Shown in pieces: positions 50,427 to 59,132 of a stretch of 64,000 bases of DNA. The notes beneath the pieces were generated by a model that did no database searches, was not told the origin of the DNA, and saw only the letters and a list, made by a program, of their open reading frames with translations. Both the position numbers and the translations under genes were made by a program. The stretch spans positions 372,001 to 436,000 of the forward strand of contig BMUX01000005.1 of the NCBI GenBank assembly GCA_014650415.1, read 5' to 3'. This DNA is from Streptomyces spiroverticillatus (GTDB lineage: Bacteria > Actinomycetota > Actinomycetes > Streptomycetales > Streptomycetaceae). Numbering within the stretch: position 1 is the first letter of the stretch; every line of letters starts with the position of its first letter.

Positions 50427-52099
50427 CACGGTGCTCCGTCCGTCTGCGTACGGGGAATGCGCGCCCGGACCGCGAACCCTCCGCCCGGACCGGGCCCCGC
50501 GGTCAACTCCCCGCCGAGCGCACGGGCCCGCTCCCGCATCCCGACGATGCCGCTGCCGTACGGACCGGGGGCGGCGCGGCCGTCGTCCGCGACCTCAAGC
50601 ACCAGCCGATCCGGCGCGTACTCGACGCGGACGGTCACGGAGGTGGCGCGGGCGTGCCGGGTCACGTTGGTCAGCGACTCCTGGAGTATCCGGTACGCGG
50701 CAAGATCCACCTCCGTCGGGAGGGGACCGTCCACACTCCCCGTCTCGTACGTCATGACTTCCAGCCCCGCGAGCCGTGCACCGGCGACCAGGTCACCGAG
50801 CCGGTCGAGCCCGGCCGGGGGAGCGGTGGGGGCGGCCTCGTCGACCTGCCGCAGGACACCGAGGGTGGCACGCAGCTCCCGCAGGGCCTCACGGCTGGAC
50901 TCCTTGATGGCGCCCAACGCCTCCTCACCACTCCCGGAACTGCTCTCGGAACGCTTCTGGATGCGCCGCAGGGCGGCCGCCGCCTGCACATGGATCAGCG
51001 AAAGATGATGCCCGACGACATCGTGCAACTCCCTTGCGATGCGCAGCCGTTCCTCGGTGGCGGCACGCTGCTCGGCCTCGCGGGCGAAGGCGAGGCGGGT
51101 GTGCCGGGCCCAGCCGAGGGCGACGGTGCCGACGAGCCAGCCGGTGAGCATGAAGAGGGCGACGCCGTTGACGGTGCGGTTGCCGGCGAGGGTGCCGATG
51201 CCGGTCCCGACGACGGCGAGCGCGCCGAGCGCGACCGCCGCGAGCAGGCGCCCCTGGGCCGCGACGGAGTACAGGGCGACGGCGAAGGCGGCCATGAGGG
51301 GCCCGTCGTAGGTGCTGACCAGGTAGTACGCCCCGGACCCCGCCCACACGAACACGCCGACCCCGACGGGCCACCGCCGCCGCAAGGCCAACGCCCCGCA
51401 GGTCAGGACGATGAGCCCCCACCCGAGACCGGTGACCCCCCAGGACTCGGTCCGCTCCCCGACGACCGACCGCAGACTCCCGACCGCGACCACCAGAAAC
51501 ACGACCCCGGCCAGCACGACATCCCCCTTCAGGTACGCGAACAACCCCCGCCGCACCCGCACATCCGCCCCGCCAGACCCACCCTCCAGGGGCGCGGGGA
51601 ACTGCGCGAGCAACCCACCACGCACCCGCACATGCTCCCCGGCAGACCCACCCCCCAGGGGCGCGGGGAACTGCGCGCCCAGCCACCCACCCAGCCGCGC
51701 GGCGAGCGCTTTAGGTGAAGGGGCGGGGCCGGGGCAGCCCGCCGCAGGCGACCCCGCACGCCGGCTGCGGCGCGAACCGAACCCCCACCTCGACCGGCGC
51801 CGAGCCCCGGCCCCGGGCCCGATGGCCCCGGACTCCGCGAGGCCGCCGAGCACGGTGCCCGAAGCGGAAGGCCCGGCGCCCGAGCCGGAAGGCACGCCGC
51901 CAGAAGAGGAGGGTCCGGCACCCGAGTCGAGAGGCCCGGCGCCCGCGCCGGAAGGCACGCCACCCGAAGCGGAGGGCCCGGCGCCCGAGCCGGAAGGCAC
52001 GCCGCCGGGAAGGGAGGGCCCGGCCCCCGAAGTCACGGACCCCGAAGGGAAAGGCGCGGAGCCGGAGTCACCAAGCCCCCGGCCTGGTTCGCTGGCCAT
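50426..52099 (-). CDS. NarL-type sensor histidine kinase with low-complexity N-terminal extension
   Basis: A sensor kinase: membrane helices from about residue 195, then HisKA_3 (RIARELHDVVGHHLSLIHVQ, phospho-His in ELHD) and HATPase_c (YRILQESLTNVTRHARAT; SGIVGMRERARALGGELTAG). As drawn it has 557 residues, but the first 180 are Ser/Gly/Pro-rich tandem repeats plus a stretch that overlaps the dispersed repeat family (AQFPAPL occurs twice). A start at GTG 51562 or 51556 gives about 378 residues, the normal size for this class. The downstream start is therefore quite likely. It pairs with the coupled response regulator; the signal is unknown. Confidence 0.88.
   Translation of the reverse strand: MASEPGRGLGDSGSAPFPSGSVTSGAGPSLPGGVPSGSGAGPSASGGVPSGAGAGPLDSGAGPSSSGGVPSGSGAGPSASGTVLGGLAESGAIGPGAGARRRSRWGFGSRRSRRAGSPAAGCPGPAPSPKALAARLGGWLGAQFPAPLGGGSAGEHVRVRGGLLAQFPAPLEGGSGGADVRVRRGLFAYLKGDVVLAGVVFLVVAVGSLRSVVGERTESWGVTGLGWGLIVLTCGALALRRRWPVGVGVFVWAGSGAYYLVSTYDGPLMAAFAVALYSVAAQGRLLAAVALGALAVVGTGIGTLAGNRTVNGVALFMLTGWLVGTVALGWARHTRLAFAREAEQRAATEERLRIARELHDVVGHHLSLIHVQAAAALRRIQKRSESSSGSGEEALGAIKESSREALRELRATLGVLRQVDEAAPTAPPAGLDRLGDLVAGARLAGLEVMTYETGSVDGPLPTEVDLAAYRILQESLTNVTRHARATSVTVRVEYAPDRLVLEVADDGRAAPGPYGSGIVGMRERARALGGELTAGPGPGGGFAVRARIPRTQTDGAP
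51585..51730. repeat. Partial copies of the dispersed repeat inside or just upstream of the histidine kinase gene
   Basis: CCAGGGGCGCGGGGAACTGC occurs twice (near 51585 and 51654), and TTTAGGTGAAGGGGCGGGGC follows at about 51711-51730. These are the left and middle blocks of copies A and B. They fall inside the annotated N-terminal extension of the kinase, which suggests that the extension is really upstream DNA. Confidence 0.75.
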
Positions 52100-52273
52100 A
52101 CGTCCACCCTAAGCAGCCCTCAGCCCCCCGCCCCCACCCCCGCGAAGGATCCGCATCCCACCGCCCCGCAACTCCCGCCGTACGCCACCCCCCACCCCCA
52201 CAACCCCCGCGGTACGCCAGCTGCCCGCCCCAGGCAGACGCCCCACCCCCGACCCCACCCCCACGCTGACTCC

Positions 52274-52711
52274 ATGAACCCGGAACCCACGCTCCACCCC
52301 GCACCCCCACCCACCCTCGGCGAGCGCCTCCGCGCCCTCGACCGACCCCTCCTGGCCGGCCTCGTCCTCGTCGCCTGCCTCCGCCCCCTCTCCTCGATCG
52401 TCGGCCTCAGCGACGTACTCGGAAAGCCCGCCACCCCGCTGATCCTGACCGGGCTCATCACCCTGACCTGGATCGTCGTCCTCACCCGGCGCCGGGTGCG
52501 CGAACCCCTCCTCACCGGGGTCGCCGCAGGCGTGGGTTATGCGCTGGCCACCGTGATCCTCAGCGCGGTCCTCTCGCCGATCCTCACCGGCGAACTCCAG
52601 GGCCCACTGGCCCAGCCGATCGCGATCGTGCCGATCTTCCTGTTCAACGCGGGCTGGGGCGCCGTCTGCGGTGTGTGCGCACTGGGCCTGCGCAAGCTGC
52701 GGCGCGGATGA
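52274..52711 (+). CDS. Small integral membrane protein
   Basis: A 145-residue protein with four hydrophobic helices (PLLAGLVLVACLRPLSSIVG; LILTGLITLTWIVVL; GVAAGVGYALATVILSAVLS; IAIVPIFLFNAGWGAVCGVC). It is divergent from the two-component genes and convergent with the hydrolase, 20 nt apart at the stops. No characterised family is recognised; it is a plausible target of the adjacent regulator. Confidence 0.8.
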   Translation: MNPEPTLHPAPPPTLGERLRALDRPLLAGLVLVACLRPLSSIVGLSDVLGKPATPLILTGLITLTWIVVLTRRRVREPLLTGVAAGVGYALATVILSAVLSPILTGELQGPLAQPIAIVPIFLFNAGWGAVCGVCALGLRKLRRG

Positions 52712-52731
52712 GCCGCATCGCCCCGCCCCGG

Positions 52732-53781
52732 CTACCGGAGCCGGGCCAGGAAGTCCCGCTGGCGGTCGAGGGCGCCGTCCGCGAAGAGGGAGCGCGGGGC
52801 GAAGAGCGCGGTCAGCACCGTCCGGGTCTCCGACTGCTCGACGGACCGCTTGAGGAGGGAGTGCGTGGCGTCGGGGAAGCGGTCCACGCGCAGGTCGCCC
52901 GCGGGCAGCTCCTTGCGGTAGACGGCCTCGGTCTCGGCCACGTCCACGTTGACGTCGTGCCCCGCCACGATCAGCTGCACCGGGACGCCCCGCAGCCCGC
53001 GCAGGTCGCGGGTGACGTCGGCGGTGTGGTTGCGGGAGACGAAGCCCCAGCGGTCGGCGGGCATCGGGGTGCGGTCGACGCCGGGGCCGAGGTCCAGGGC
53101 GGCCAGCTCGGACACGTACTCCTGATGGCTCGCCCCGCGTGCGAGCAGCGCGCGGGTCGCGTCGCTCAGTGCGACCTCGTCCCGGATCCGGGCGGGCGAC
53201 GCGCCCTCGGCGCGCAGTTCGGCGAGGAGGTTGTAGCGGCCCTGCCGCTGCCAGTTGACGGCCGGTGCGACCGCCTGCACGAAGGCCACGCGGGTGCGGG
53301 CGGCGACCTTCGGCAGCACCCAGCCCGCCTGGCTCGCGCCCCACAGTCCGATCCGGTCGCCGTCGATGTCCGAACGGGCGCGGGCCCAGGCGACGGCGGC
53401 GGCGGTCTCGTCGGCGCGGTCGTCCATCGACTGGTCGAGCCAGTTGCCGGGGGCGCCCGCGACGCCCGGTTTGTCCCAGGAGAGGGAGGCATATCCGGCC
53501 CGGGCGTTGGCCTCCCAGAGGGGTTTGTAGCCGTCGTCGTGGGTGGCGTCGACGGGGCCGTCGCCGTGCACGTACACCACCAGTCCGTGGCGCGGGCGGC
53601 CGTCGCGCGGGGTGGCGAGGACGCCGTGCAGGGTGTGGTCGCCGTGACGGACGGTGACGCGCTGCTCGTCGAAGTCGTACGAGTTCTGCACGAGCACCAC
53701 AGCGCCGAGCGCGCCGGTCACGACCAGCAGCGCGGCGAGGGTCCAGGCGAGCGGTCGGAGGAATCGCCGGAAAGGGGACAT
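52732..53781 (-). CDS. Membrane-anchored alpha/beta hydrolase
   Basis: A 349-residue serine hydrolase with one N-terminal membrane helix (LAWTLAALLVVTGALGAVVL), so the catalytic domain faces outward. VVYVHGDGPVDATHDDGYKP is the oxyanion region, GLWGASQAGWVLPKV the nucleophile elbow (GASQAG), and RFPDATHSLLKRS the catalytic His. ATG 53781 has AAGGA upstream. It is divergent from the GNAT/PaaX-like pair across a large inverted repeat, which suggests shared control. Confidence 0.88.
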   Translation of the reverse strand: MSPFRRFLRPLAWTLAALLVVTGALGAVVLVQNSYDFDEQRVTVRHGDHTLHGVLATPRDGRPRHGLVVYVHGDGPVDATHDDGYKPLWEANARAGYASLSWDKPGVAGAPGNWLDQSMDDRADETAAAVAWARARSDIDGDRIGLWGASQAGWVLPKVAARTRVAFVQAVAPAVNWQRQGRYNLLAELRAEGASPARIRDEVALSDATRALLARGASHQEYVSELAALDLGPGVDRTPMPADRWGFVSRNHTADVTRDLRGLRGVPVQLIVAGHDVNVDVAETEAVYRKELPAGDLRVDRFPDATHSLLKRSVEQSETRTVLTALFAPRSLFADGALDRQRDFLARLR

Positions 53782-53807
53782 AGGAGTCCTTTCAGGGGTG
53801 CAGGGGG

Positions 53808-53863
53808 GACTCAAAAACTATTGCACATGGAACGACCGACGGTGAAATGATAGTTTTGGAGTC
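53808..53863. promoter_or_regulatory. Divergent inverted-repeat operator/promoter between hydrolase and GNAT-PaaX genes
   Basis: GACTCAAAAACTAT (53808-53821) and ATAGTTTTGGAGTC (53850-53863) are inverted copies matching at 13 of 14 positions. Centres are 42 bp apart, four helical turns. Each arm contains an AT-rich TAGTTT that could serve as a -10 for the gene it faces, so one regulator could block both promoters. The PaaX-like regulator encoded two genes to the right is the best candidate binder. Confidence 0.65.
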
Positions 53864-53905
53864 ATGGAAACCTGGACAGGACGCCTGAAGCAGAAGGAGA
53901 CGGAC

Positions 53906-54535
53906 ATGGAGGCGACACCCCGCGAAGGATCCGGTGGTGGTGTGACGCTGCTGCGCGGCCTTCCCGCCGGGACGGAGCGACGGGCCGCCGAGCTGTACTG
54001 GGAGGCCTTCGGGCGCAAGCTCGGACCCGCCCTCGACCCGCCCGCCAAGGCGCTGCCCTTCCTCGCCGCCCACTTCCACCCCGACCGCGCGGTCTGCGCA
54101 CTCCTCGACGGGCTGCTCGTGGGCCTCGCCGGCTACCAGCTCGGCGGGCGCGCGCTGACCGGCGGTTCCGTGAGCGACGTACTGCGGACGTACGGACCCC
54201 TGCGCGGCCTGTACCGTGCCGCCCTGCTCGCCGTCTTCGAGCGGCAGGCCGCCGCCGGGGAACTGGTCATGGACGGCATCGCCGTCGACCCCGAGGCGCG
54301 CGGCAAGGGGATCGGTACGCTGCTCCTCGACGAAGTGGCGGCCGTCGCCGCCGAGCACGGCTGCCGCCGGATCCGGCTCGACGTGATCGACGTGAACCCA
54401 CGGGCACGGGCGCTGTACGAACGCCGGGGCTTCGAGCCCGTACGGACGCAGTCGACCCCGTACCTGCGCGGACTGATGGGATTCGGAGCGGTGACGACCA
54501 TGTACAAGGACATGCCGAAGAGGGCGGACGCGTGA
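53906..54535 (+). CDS. GNAT N-acetyltransferase
   Basis: A 209-residue acetyltransferase. The acetyl-CoA loop lies in GIAVDPEARGKGIGTLLLDE, followed by IRLDVIDVNPRARALYERRG and a closing region ending at MYKDMPKR. ATG 53906 has GAAGGAG at 6 nt; an in-frame ATG 42 nt upstream (53864) sits right behind the possible -10 and could give a leaderless longer form. It overlaps the PaaX-like gene by GTGA. Confidence 0.85.
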   Translation: MEATPREGSGGGVTLLRGLPAGTERRAAELYWEAFGRKLGPALDPPAKALPFLAAHFHPDRAVCALLDGLLVGLAGYQLGGRALTGGSVSDVLRTYGPLRGLYRAALLAVFERQAAAGELVMDGIAVDPEARGKGIGTLLLDEVAAVAAEHGCRRIRLDVIDVNPRARALYERRGFEPVRTQSTPYLRGLMGFGAVTTMYKDMPKRADA

Positions 54536-55449
54536 CCGACCGCGTGACTGACCGCCTGGCCGACCGCGTGACCGACCGCGTCGAGGTCCCCACCCGCATG
54601 CTCGTCCACGCCCTGATCCGCGAGGACGGCACCGTCGACACCGGCGAGCTCTACGGCGTCGCCGACGTGCTCGGCATGAGCGACCAGCAGGTGCGGCTCT
54701 GCATCAAACGCCTCGTCGCCGAAGGCCGCCTCACCCACGAGGGGCGCGGCCGCAAGGCCGTCCTGCACGCCACCGGGGACACCGTCCGCACCCTCGCCCC
54801 GCACCCCGACTTCCTCCGGCACGCCTTCCGGCAGGACGCCGGGCTCGCCCCCTGGGACGGCGTCTGGCACCTGGCCGCCTTCGCCCTCCCCGAGACGGAA
54901 CGCGCCGCCCGCGACAGCCTGCGCGACACCCTCGTCCACCTCGGCGGCGCACCGCTGCAAGGCGGCCTCTACGTGAGCGCCAACCCCTGGGAGCCGTACG
55001 TCGAGGAGGCCGCCGACCGCTTCGGCGTACGGTCCGCACTCACCCTCCTCACCACCTCCGACCTGCGCCGGGGCGAACACCGCACCCCCGCCGAACTCTC
55101 CCGCGCCCTGTGGCCGCACGACGAGATCGCCGCCCGGTACGACCGCCTCGCCGCCGTCGCCCGCCCCCGCCTGGCCCGCCTCGCCTCCCCGGAGGTCCTC
55201 GACCCGCCGCAACTCCTCACCCTCGCGGTGGAGCTCGCCGCCGAACTCGGCCGCGCCATGGACCCGGACCCCCTCCTCCCGCCGGAACTGCTCCCCGCCC
55301 CCTGGCCGGGCGCGGAGGCGCGCACGCTGGTGGCGCGGTGCTGGGAGGCCCTCGACGTACGGGCGAAGGAGGCGGCGGCGGACTCCCCGCTGCTGTTCCG
55401 TGCCTACGCGGAGGCGGCGGGGGAGGCGGTCGCGGGGGTGCGGGACTGA
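54532..55449 (+). CDS. PaaX-like transcription regulator
   Basis: A 305-residue regulator with the PaaX layout: an N-terminal winged helix (VPTRMLVHALIREDGTVDTG; SDQQVRLCIKRLVAEGRL), a central effector region with DGVWHLAAFALPETERAARD and GLYVSANPW, and a helical C-terminal PaaX_C domain. PaaX-type proteins repress catabolic genes until an acyl-CoA binds; the effector here is unknown. The GTG overlaps the GNAT stop by 4 nt. The first 17 residues (TDRVTDRLADRVTDRV) come from a 12-bp tandem repeat. Confidence 0.85.
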   Translation: MTDRVTDRLADRVTDRVEVPTRMLVHALIREDGTVDTGELYGVADVLGMSDQQVRLCIKRLVAEGRLTHEGRGRKAVLHATGDTVRTLAPHPDFLRHAFRQDAGLAPWDGVWHLAAFALPETERAARDSLRDTLVHLGGAPLQGGLYVSANPWEPYVEEAADRFGVRSALTLLTTSDLRRGEHRTPAELSRALWPHDEIAARYDRLAAVARPRLARLASPEVLDPPQLLTLAVELAAELGRAMDPDPLLPPELLPAPWPGAEARTLVARCWEALDVRAKEAAADSPLLFRAYAEAAGEAVAGVRD

Positions 55450-55496
55450 GCGCGGGACCTGCCTCTGTCGTACGGGACTGAGCCGGGCTGCGGGCC

Positions 55497-56375
55497 CTAG
55501 ACGGGCAGCGCCACCCGCAACTCCGCCAGGGCCGCCGCCTCCGGCGTCCCCTCCGCCGCGCTGTAGACGTGCACGACCAGCCCCGACTGGCCGGGCGCGG
55601 CCGGGACTTGGAGGGATTCGAAGTCCAGGGTCAGCGGGCCGGTCGCCGGGTGGTGCAGGCTCTTGCGGCCCGCCGCGCACATCGTGATCTCGCCGCTGTC
55701 CCAGATTGTCCTGAACTCCTCGCTCAGCGCGGTGAGTTCGGCCACGAGGGAGTTCAGCTCGGCGTCCTCCGGGTGCTGGCCGGTGGCCACGCGCAGCAGG
55801 CCGACCGCCTCCCGGGCGCGGGTCGCCCACTCGGGGTGGACGGTGCGGGAGGCCGGGTCGAGGAAGAGGAAGCGGGCGTTGTTGCGGTCGCGGCGGGGGT
55901 GCGGGCCGTCGAGACCGCCGACGAGTTCGGCGCCGAGGGCGTTCCACGCCACCGCGTCCAGGCGGTGGTCGGTGGCGATCACCGGCAGGTGGTCGAGCGA
56001 GCGGAACACCTCGCGCAGGACCGGGCCGACACGGGCCGCGGGTGCACCCCCGGACGTGGCGCGGGTACCCGCCCCGGCCAGTGTGTTCAGGTGCGCGCGT
56101 TCCGCCACGCCCAGGTCCAGCGCGCGGGCGAGCGCGTCGAGGACCTCGGGGGAGGGCTGGGTGGCCCGCCCCTGTTCCAGCCGTACGTAATAGTCGACGC
56201 TGATCCCCGCGAGCTGGGCCAACTCCTCACGGCGCAACCCCTGTACGCGACGCCGGCGCCCGGCGGCGATCCCGGCCCGCTCCGGCGAGACCCTGCCCCG
56301 GCGGGCCCGCAGGAACTCGCCGAGGGCGTGGCGGACGGGGGCGGCGGGGGAGGTGGTGTCTGCCGTACGCGTCAT
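55497..56375 (-). CDS. XRE-family regulator with MmyB-like ligand-binding domain
   Basis: A 292-residue regulator. The helix-turn-helix is LRREELAQLAGISVDYYVRL with EQGRATQPSPEVLDALARAL, and the C-terminal half is an MmyB-like PAS-type domain (PVIATDHRLDAVAWNALGAE; FLDPASRTVHPEWATRAREA). It is divergent from the quinone reductase and probably controls it, as is common for this regulator type. ATG 56375 is the first start after the shared promoter region. Confidence 0.92.
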   Translation of the reverse strand: MTRTADTTSPAAPVRHALGEFLRARRGRVSPERAGIAAGRRRRVQGLRREELAQLAGISVDYYVRLEQGRATQPSPEVLDALARALDLGVAERAHLNTLAGAGTRATSGGAPAARVGPVLREVFRSLDHLPVIATDHRLDAVAWNALGAELVGGLDGPHPRRDRNNARFLFLDPASRTVHPEWATRAREAVGLLRVATGQHPEDAELNSLVAELTALSEEFRTIWDSGEITMCAAGRKSLHHPATGPLTLDFESLQVPAAPGQSGLVVHVYSAAEGTPEAAALAELRVALPV

Positions 56376-56501
56376 GCTCCCCAGTATGAACGGTGGCCCC
56401 CGAAGACGGCCCCGAAGGTGGTCCTCGCAGTACCAGGAACACCGGTCCACCGGTCGCAGAGGGTTCTGGCTGCGCGGCCGCGCCCGGGAGACCGTACGGA
56501 C

Positions 56502-57299
56502 ATGAACACGCGAACCCAGAACACCCCCCGCAAGGTCCTCCTCGTCACCGCCCACCCCGAGTCCCGCTCCCTCACGGCCTCCCTGTCCGCCTTCGCCGCC
56601 GACCACCTGCGCGCGGCGGGCCACGAGGTCCGGGTCTCCGACCTGTACGCGATGAAGTGGAAGGCCACCGTCGACGCGGACGACTTCCCCGACCTCGCGG
56701 GCGACGAACGCCTCGCGGTGATGGCCGAGTCCGGCCGGGCGACGGAGGAGGGCCGCCTGACCGCGGACGTCGCGGCGGAGCAGGAGAAGGTGCGGTGGGC
56801 GGACGCGATCGTGTTCCAGTTCCCGGTCTGGTGGTTCGGCCCGCCCGCGATCCTCAAGGGCTGGTTCGACCGGGTCTTCACGGCCGGTTTCGCGTACGGC
56901 CCCGGGCTCGTCCCGTACAGCGGCGCGGCGAGCGCGCTGCCGGGGCGGCGGGTGCTGCTGTCGGTGACGGCGGGGGCCCGCGGCACGGCGTTCTCCGACC
57001 GGGGCATCCACGGCAGCATCGCGGACGTCCTGCACCCTTTGCAGCACGGGCTGTTCGCGTTCACGGGCATGGAGCCGCTGGACCCGTTCGCGGTGTACGG
57101 CGCCAACGCGCTCCCCGTCGAGCACTTCGAGGAGGCCAAGCTGGCGTACGCCGCCCGCCTGGACGGCCTCTTCACGGACGAGCCCGTGCCGTACCGCCTG
57201 CTCTCGGGCGGCGACTACGACCACGACATGCGGCTGCTGCCGGGAGTGGAGGACCCGGGCACGTCGAGCCTGGACCGGCATGTGCGGGCGCGTGGCTGA
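56502..57299 (+). CDS. NAD(P)H dehydrogenase (quinone), flavodoxin-like fold
   Basis: A 265-residue NQO/MdaB-type flavoprotein that reduces quinones by two electrons. VLLVTAHPESRSLTASLSAF is the flavin phosphate loop; WADAIVFQFPVWWFGPPAIL and GWFDRVFTAGFAYG are family signatures. ATG 56502 is chosen; upstream frames have no ribosome site. It probably detoxifies electrophiles under control of the divergent XRE regulator. Confidence 0.92.
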   Translation: MNTRTQNTPRKVLLVTAHPESRSLTASLSAFAADHLRAAGHEVRVSDLYAMKWKATVDADDFPDLAGDERLAVMAESGRATEEGRLTADVAAEQEKVRWADAIVFQFPVWWFGPPAILKGWFDRVFTAGFAYGPGLVPYSGAASALPGRRVLLSVTAGARGTAFSDRGIHGSIADVLHPLQHGLFAFTGMEPLDPFAVYGANALPVEHFEEAKLAYAARLDGLFTDEPVPYRLLSGGDYDHDMRLLPGVEDPGTSSLDRHVRARG

Positions 57300-57345
57300 A
57301 GGGGGCGGTCCCGGCGGGTCCGACCGGATGAACCACCATGCACCC

Positions 57346-57879
57346 ATGGCTGATCACACCCCTTTCTCCCTGCACCGCCTCCCCGACTACACCCGCGCCG
57401 ACCTGGTCCGGATACTCGGCGACTCGGACGACCCGTTCGGCGTCGCCGGGACCGGGCTGACCTGGCTGCCGAAGAAGGACCACTTCGGGCTGGTACGGGA
57501 CGCGGACGGACGCCTCGTCGCCCACGCCGGCCTGCTGCGGCTGCCGCTTTCCGTCGGCGGCGCGGACTTCGAAGCCGTCGGCGTCGGCGGAGTGGCCGTC
57601 GCCCCCGACGTCCGGGGCCAGGGGCTTGCCCGCCGGATCGTCGCCGCGGCACTGGACCACGCCCGGACCCTGGGCCCGGACCGCGCCCTGCTCTTCTGCC
57701 GCCCGCCGCTGGCCGCCCTGTACGAACGCCTCGGCTGGCGGGAGGTGCGGGCCGAGGTCCGGGTCGAGCAGCCGGAGGGGGAAGTGGTGCTGATGCCGCT
57801 GCGGACGATGTGGACGCCGCTGAGGGAGGGGGCCGAGTGGCCGGAGGGGGAGGTGCGGTTGCGGTCGTTGCCGATGTGA
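57346..57879 (+). CDS. GNAT N-acetyltransferase
   Basis: A 177-residue acetyltransferase. VGGVAVAPDVRGQGLARRIV is the acetyl-CoA loop and LFCRPPLAALYERLGWREVR the C-terminal motif. ATG 57346 is used; ATG 57328 (MNHHAPM) is possible. Substrate unknown. Confidence 0.85.
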   Translation: MADHTPFSLHRLPDYTRADLVRILGDSDDPFGVAGTGLTWLPKKDHFGLVRDADGRLVAHAGLLRLPLSVGGADFEAVGVGGVAVAPDVRGQGLARRIVAAALDHARTLGPDRALLFCRPPLAALYERLGWREVRAEVRVEQPEGEVVLMPLRTMWTPLREGAEWPEGEVRLRSLPM

Positions 57880-58005
57880 GAGGCGGCCGTCGAGCAGCTC
57901 ACCTCGGTCTGCCGGGACGTCCGTGGCGGCGGTGACGCTGTATGGGGTGGTGGCGGGAGTGAGGCAGGGGGCGCAGGGGAGGGGTCCGTTTGGGAGGATG
58001 ACGGC

Positions 58006-58227
58006 ATGAACATCACTCTGCGTCGGACGTGTGCAGCGTCAGTCGTCCTCGGTGGCATCGGCCTGATCCTCTGGCTCGGCTTCGGGCTGCCCCGGGACGG
58101 GGACGACCTCGGACTCTGGGCCCTGCGGGTCGGACTCGGCCTCGCCGGCCTCGGTGCCATTCACGGCGGCGTCCGGCTCATGTTCCCCGACCGGTCGGGA
58201 GAGAGCGACGCCGCGAACATGGTGTGA
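58006..58227 (+). CDS. Small two-helix membrane protein
   Basis: A 73-residue protein with two hydrophobic segments (AASVVLGGIGLILWLGFGL; LWALRVGLGLAGLGAIHGGV). ATG 58006 follows GGGAGGATG. Its TGA overlaps the ATG of the next GNAT gene by one base, suggesting coupling. No family assigned. Confidence 0.7.
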   Translation: MNITLRRTCAASVVLGGIGLILWLGFGLPRDGDDLGLWALRVGLGLAGLGAIHGGVRLMFPDRSGESDAANMV

Positions 58228-59105
58228 TGATGGCCCGCATGACCGTCACCACCTCACTGACCTCACCGTTCTCCCTGCGCGACCGTATCGAGTCGTACTA
58301 CGCCACCGTGCCCCTGCACTTCTCCCGGGCCGAGGACTTCGGTGCGCTGCGCCTCTTCGTACGCACCGGGCCCGGCGCCCCCTACTACGGCGGCCCGAAC
58401 CACGCCCAGCCCGCCGCCCGGGCCCTCGCCTCCGCCGAGGAGATACGGGCCGTCCGTGCGCGGCAGCGGGAGCTGGGGGTGCCGGAGGCGTTCGAATGGC
58501 TGGCGGAGGTGGTGCCCGGGATGCGGGAGGCGGTGGAGGAGGCTCAACTGCCGGTCGCGGAAAGGCCGTTGTTGGTCCTTCCGGACGACTGCTCGCTGCC
58601 CGAGCCCGTTCTGCCGCCCGGCGTCACGCTGCGCGTCGTCGGCGCGGACGATCCCGCGCTGGCCGCCGTCCTCGCCCTCCCGGCGCTCGCCTTCGCGGCG
58701 GCGGGGACGGCCCTGGGGTCCGCCGGGCGCGAGGAGCTGGCGGTCGTCGCGGGGCGGATCGAGGCCGACGGCACGGTGGACACCGTCCGGCCCTCGCTCC
58801 GCGCCGGGCACAAGGTCCTCGTCGCCGCCTTCGCCCCCGACGGCACGCCGCTCGCCGCCGGGCACTACCACCCGGCGGCCGGGGCGACCGAGATCGGCGG
58901 GGTCGGCACCCTCCCGACCGCCCGCAGGCAGGGCCTCGGGGCGGCCGTGACGGTCGGGCTGGCGGCCCACGCGCGCGAGCACGGGGTGCGGGCCGTCTTC
59001 CTCGCGTACGCCGACGAGGCCGTCGCCCGCATCTACGCCCGCCTCGGCTTCCGCGCCGCCGACACCACCCTGCTCATCGCCAACCAGCCCGCCCGGGGCC
59101 AGTGA
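58227..59105 (+). CDS. GNAT-family acetyltransferase with long N-terminal region
   Basis: A 292-residue protein. The C-terminal GNAT core has GGVGTLPTARRQGLGAAVTV and VFLAYADEAVARIYARLGFR. The N-terminal 130 residues (LRDRIESYYATVPLHFSRAE) form an extra domain. ATGs at 58227, 58230 and 58239 are all in frame; the first overlaps the previous stop (TGATG). Substrate unknown. Confidence 0.85.
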   Translation: MMARMTVTTSLTSPFSLRDRIESYYATVPLHFSRAEDFGALRLFVRTGPGAPYYGGPNHAQPAARALASAEEIRAVRARQRELGVPEAFEWLAEVVPGMREAVEEAQLPVAERPLLVLPDDCSLPEPVLPPGVTLRVVGADDPALAAVLALPALAFAAAGTALGSAGREELAVVAGRIEADGTVDTVRPSLRAGHKVLVAAFAPDGTPLAAGHYHPAAGATEIGGVGTLPTARRQGLGAAVTVGLAAHAREHGVRAVFLAYADEAVARIYARLGFRAADTTLLIANQPARGQ

Positions 59106-59132
59106 CCCGGTGGCTCCCGCATACTGATCGGC

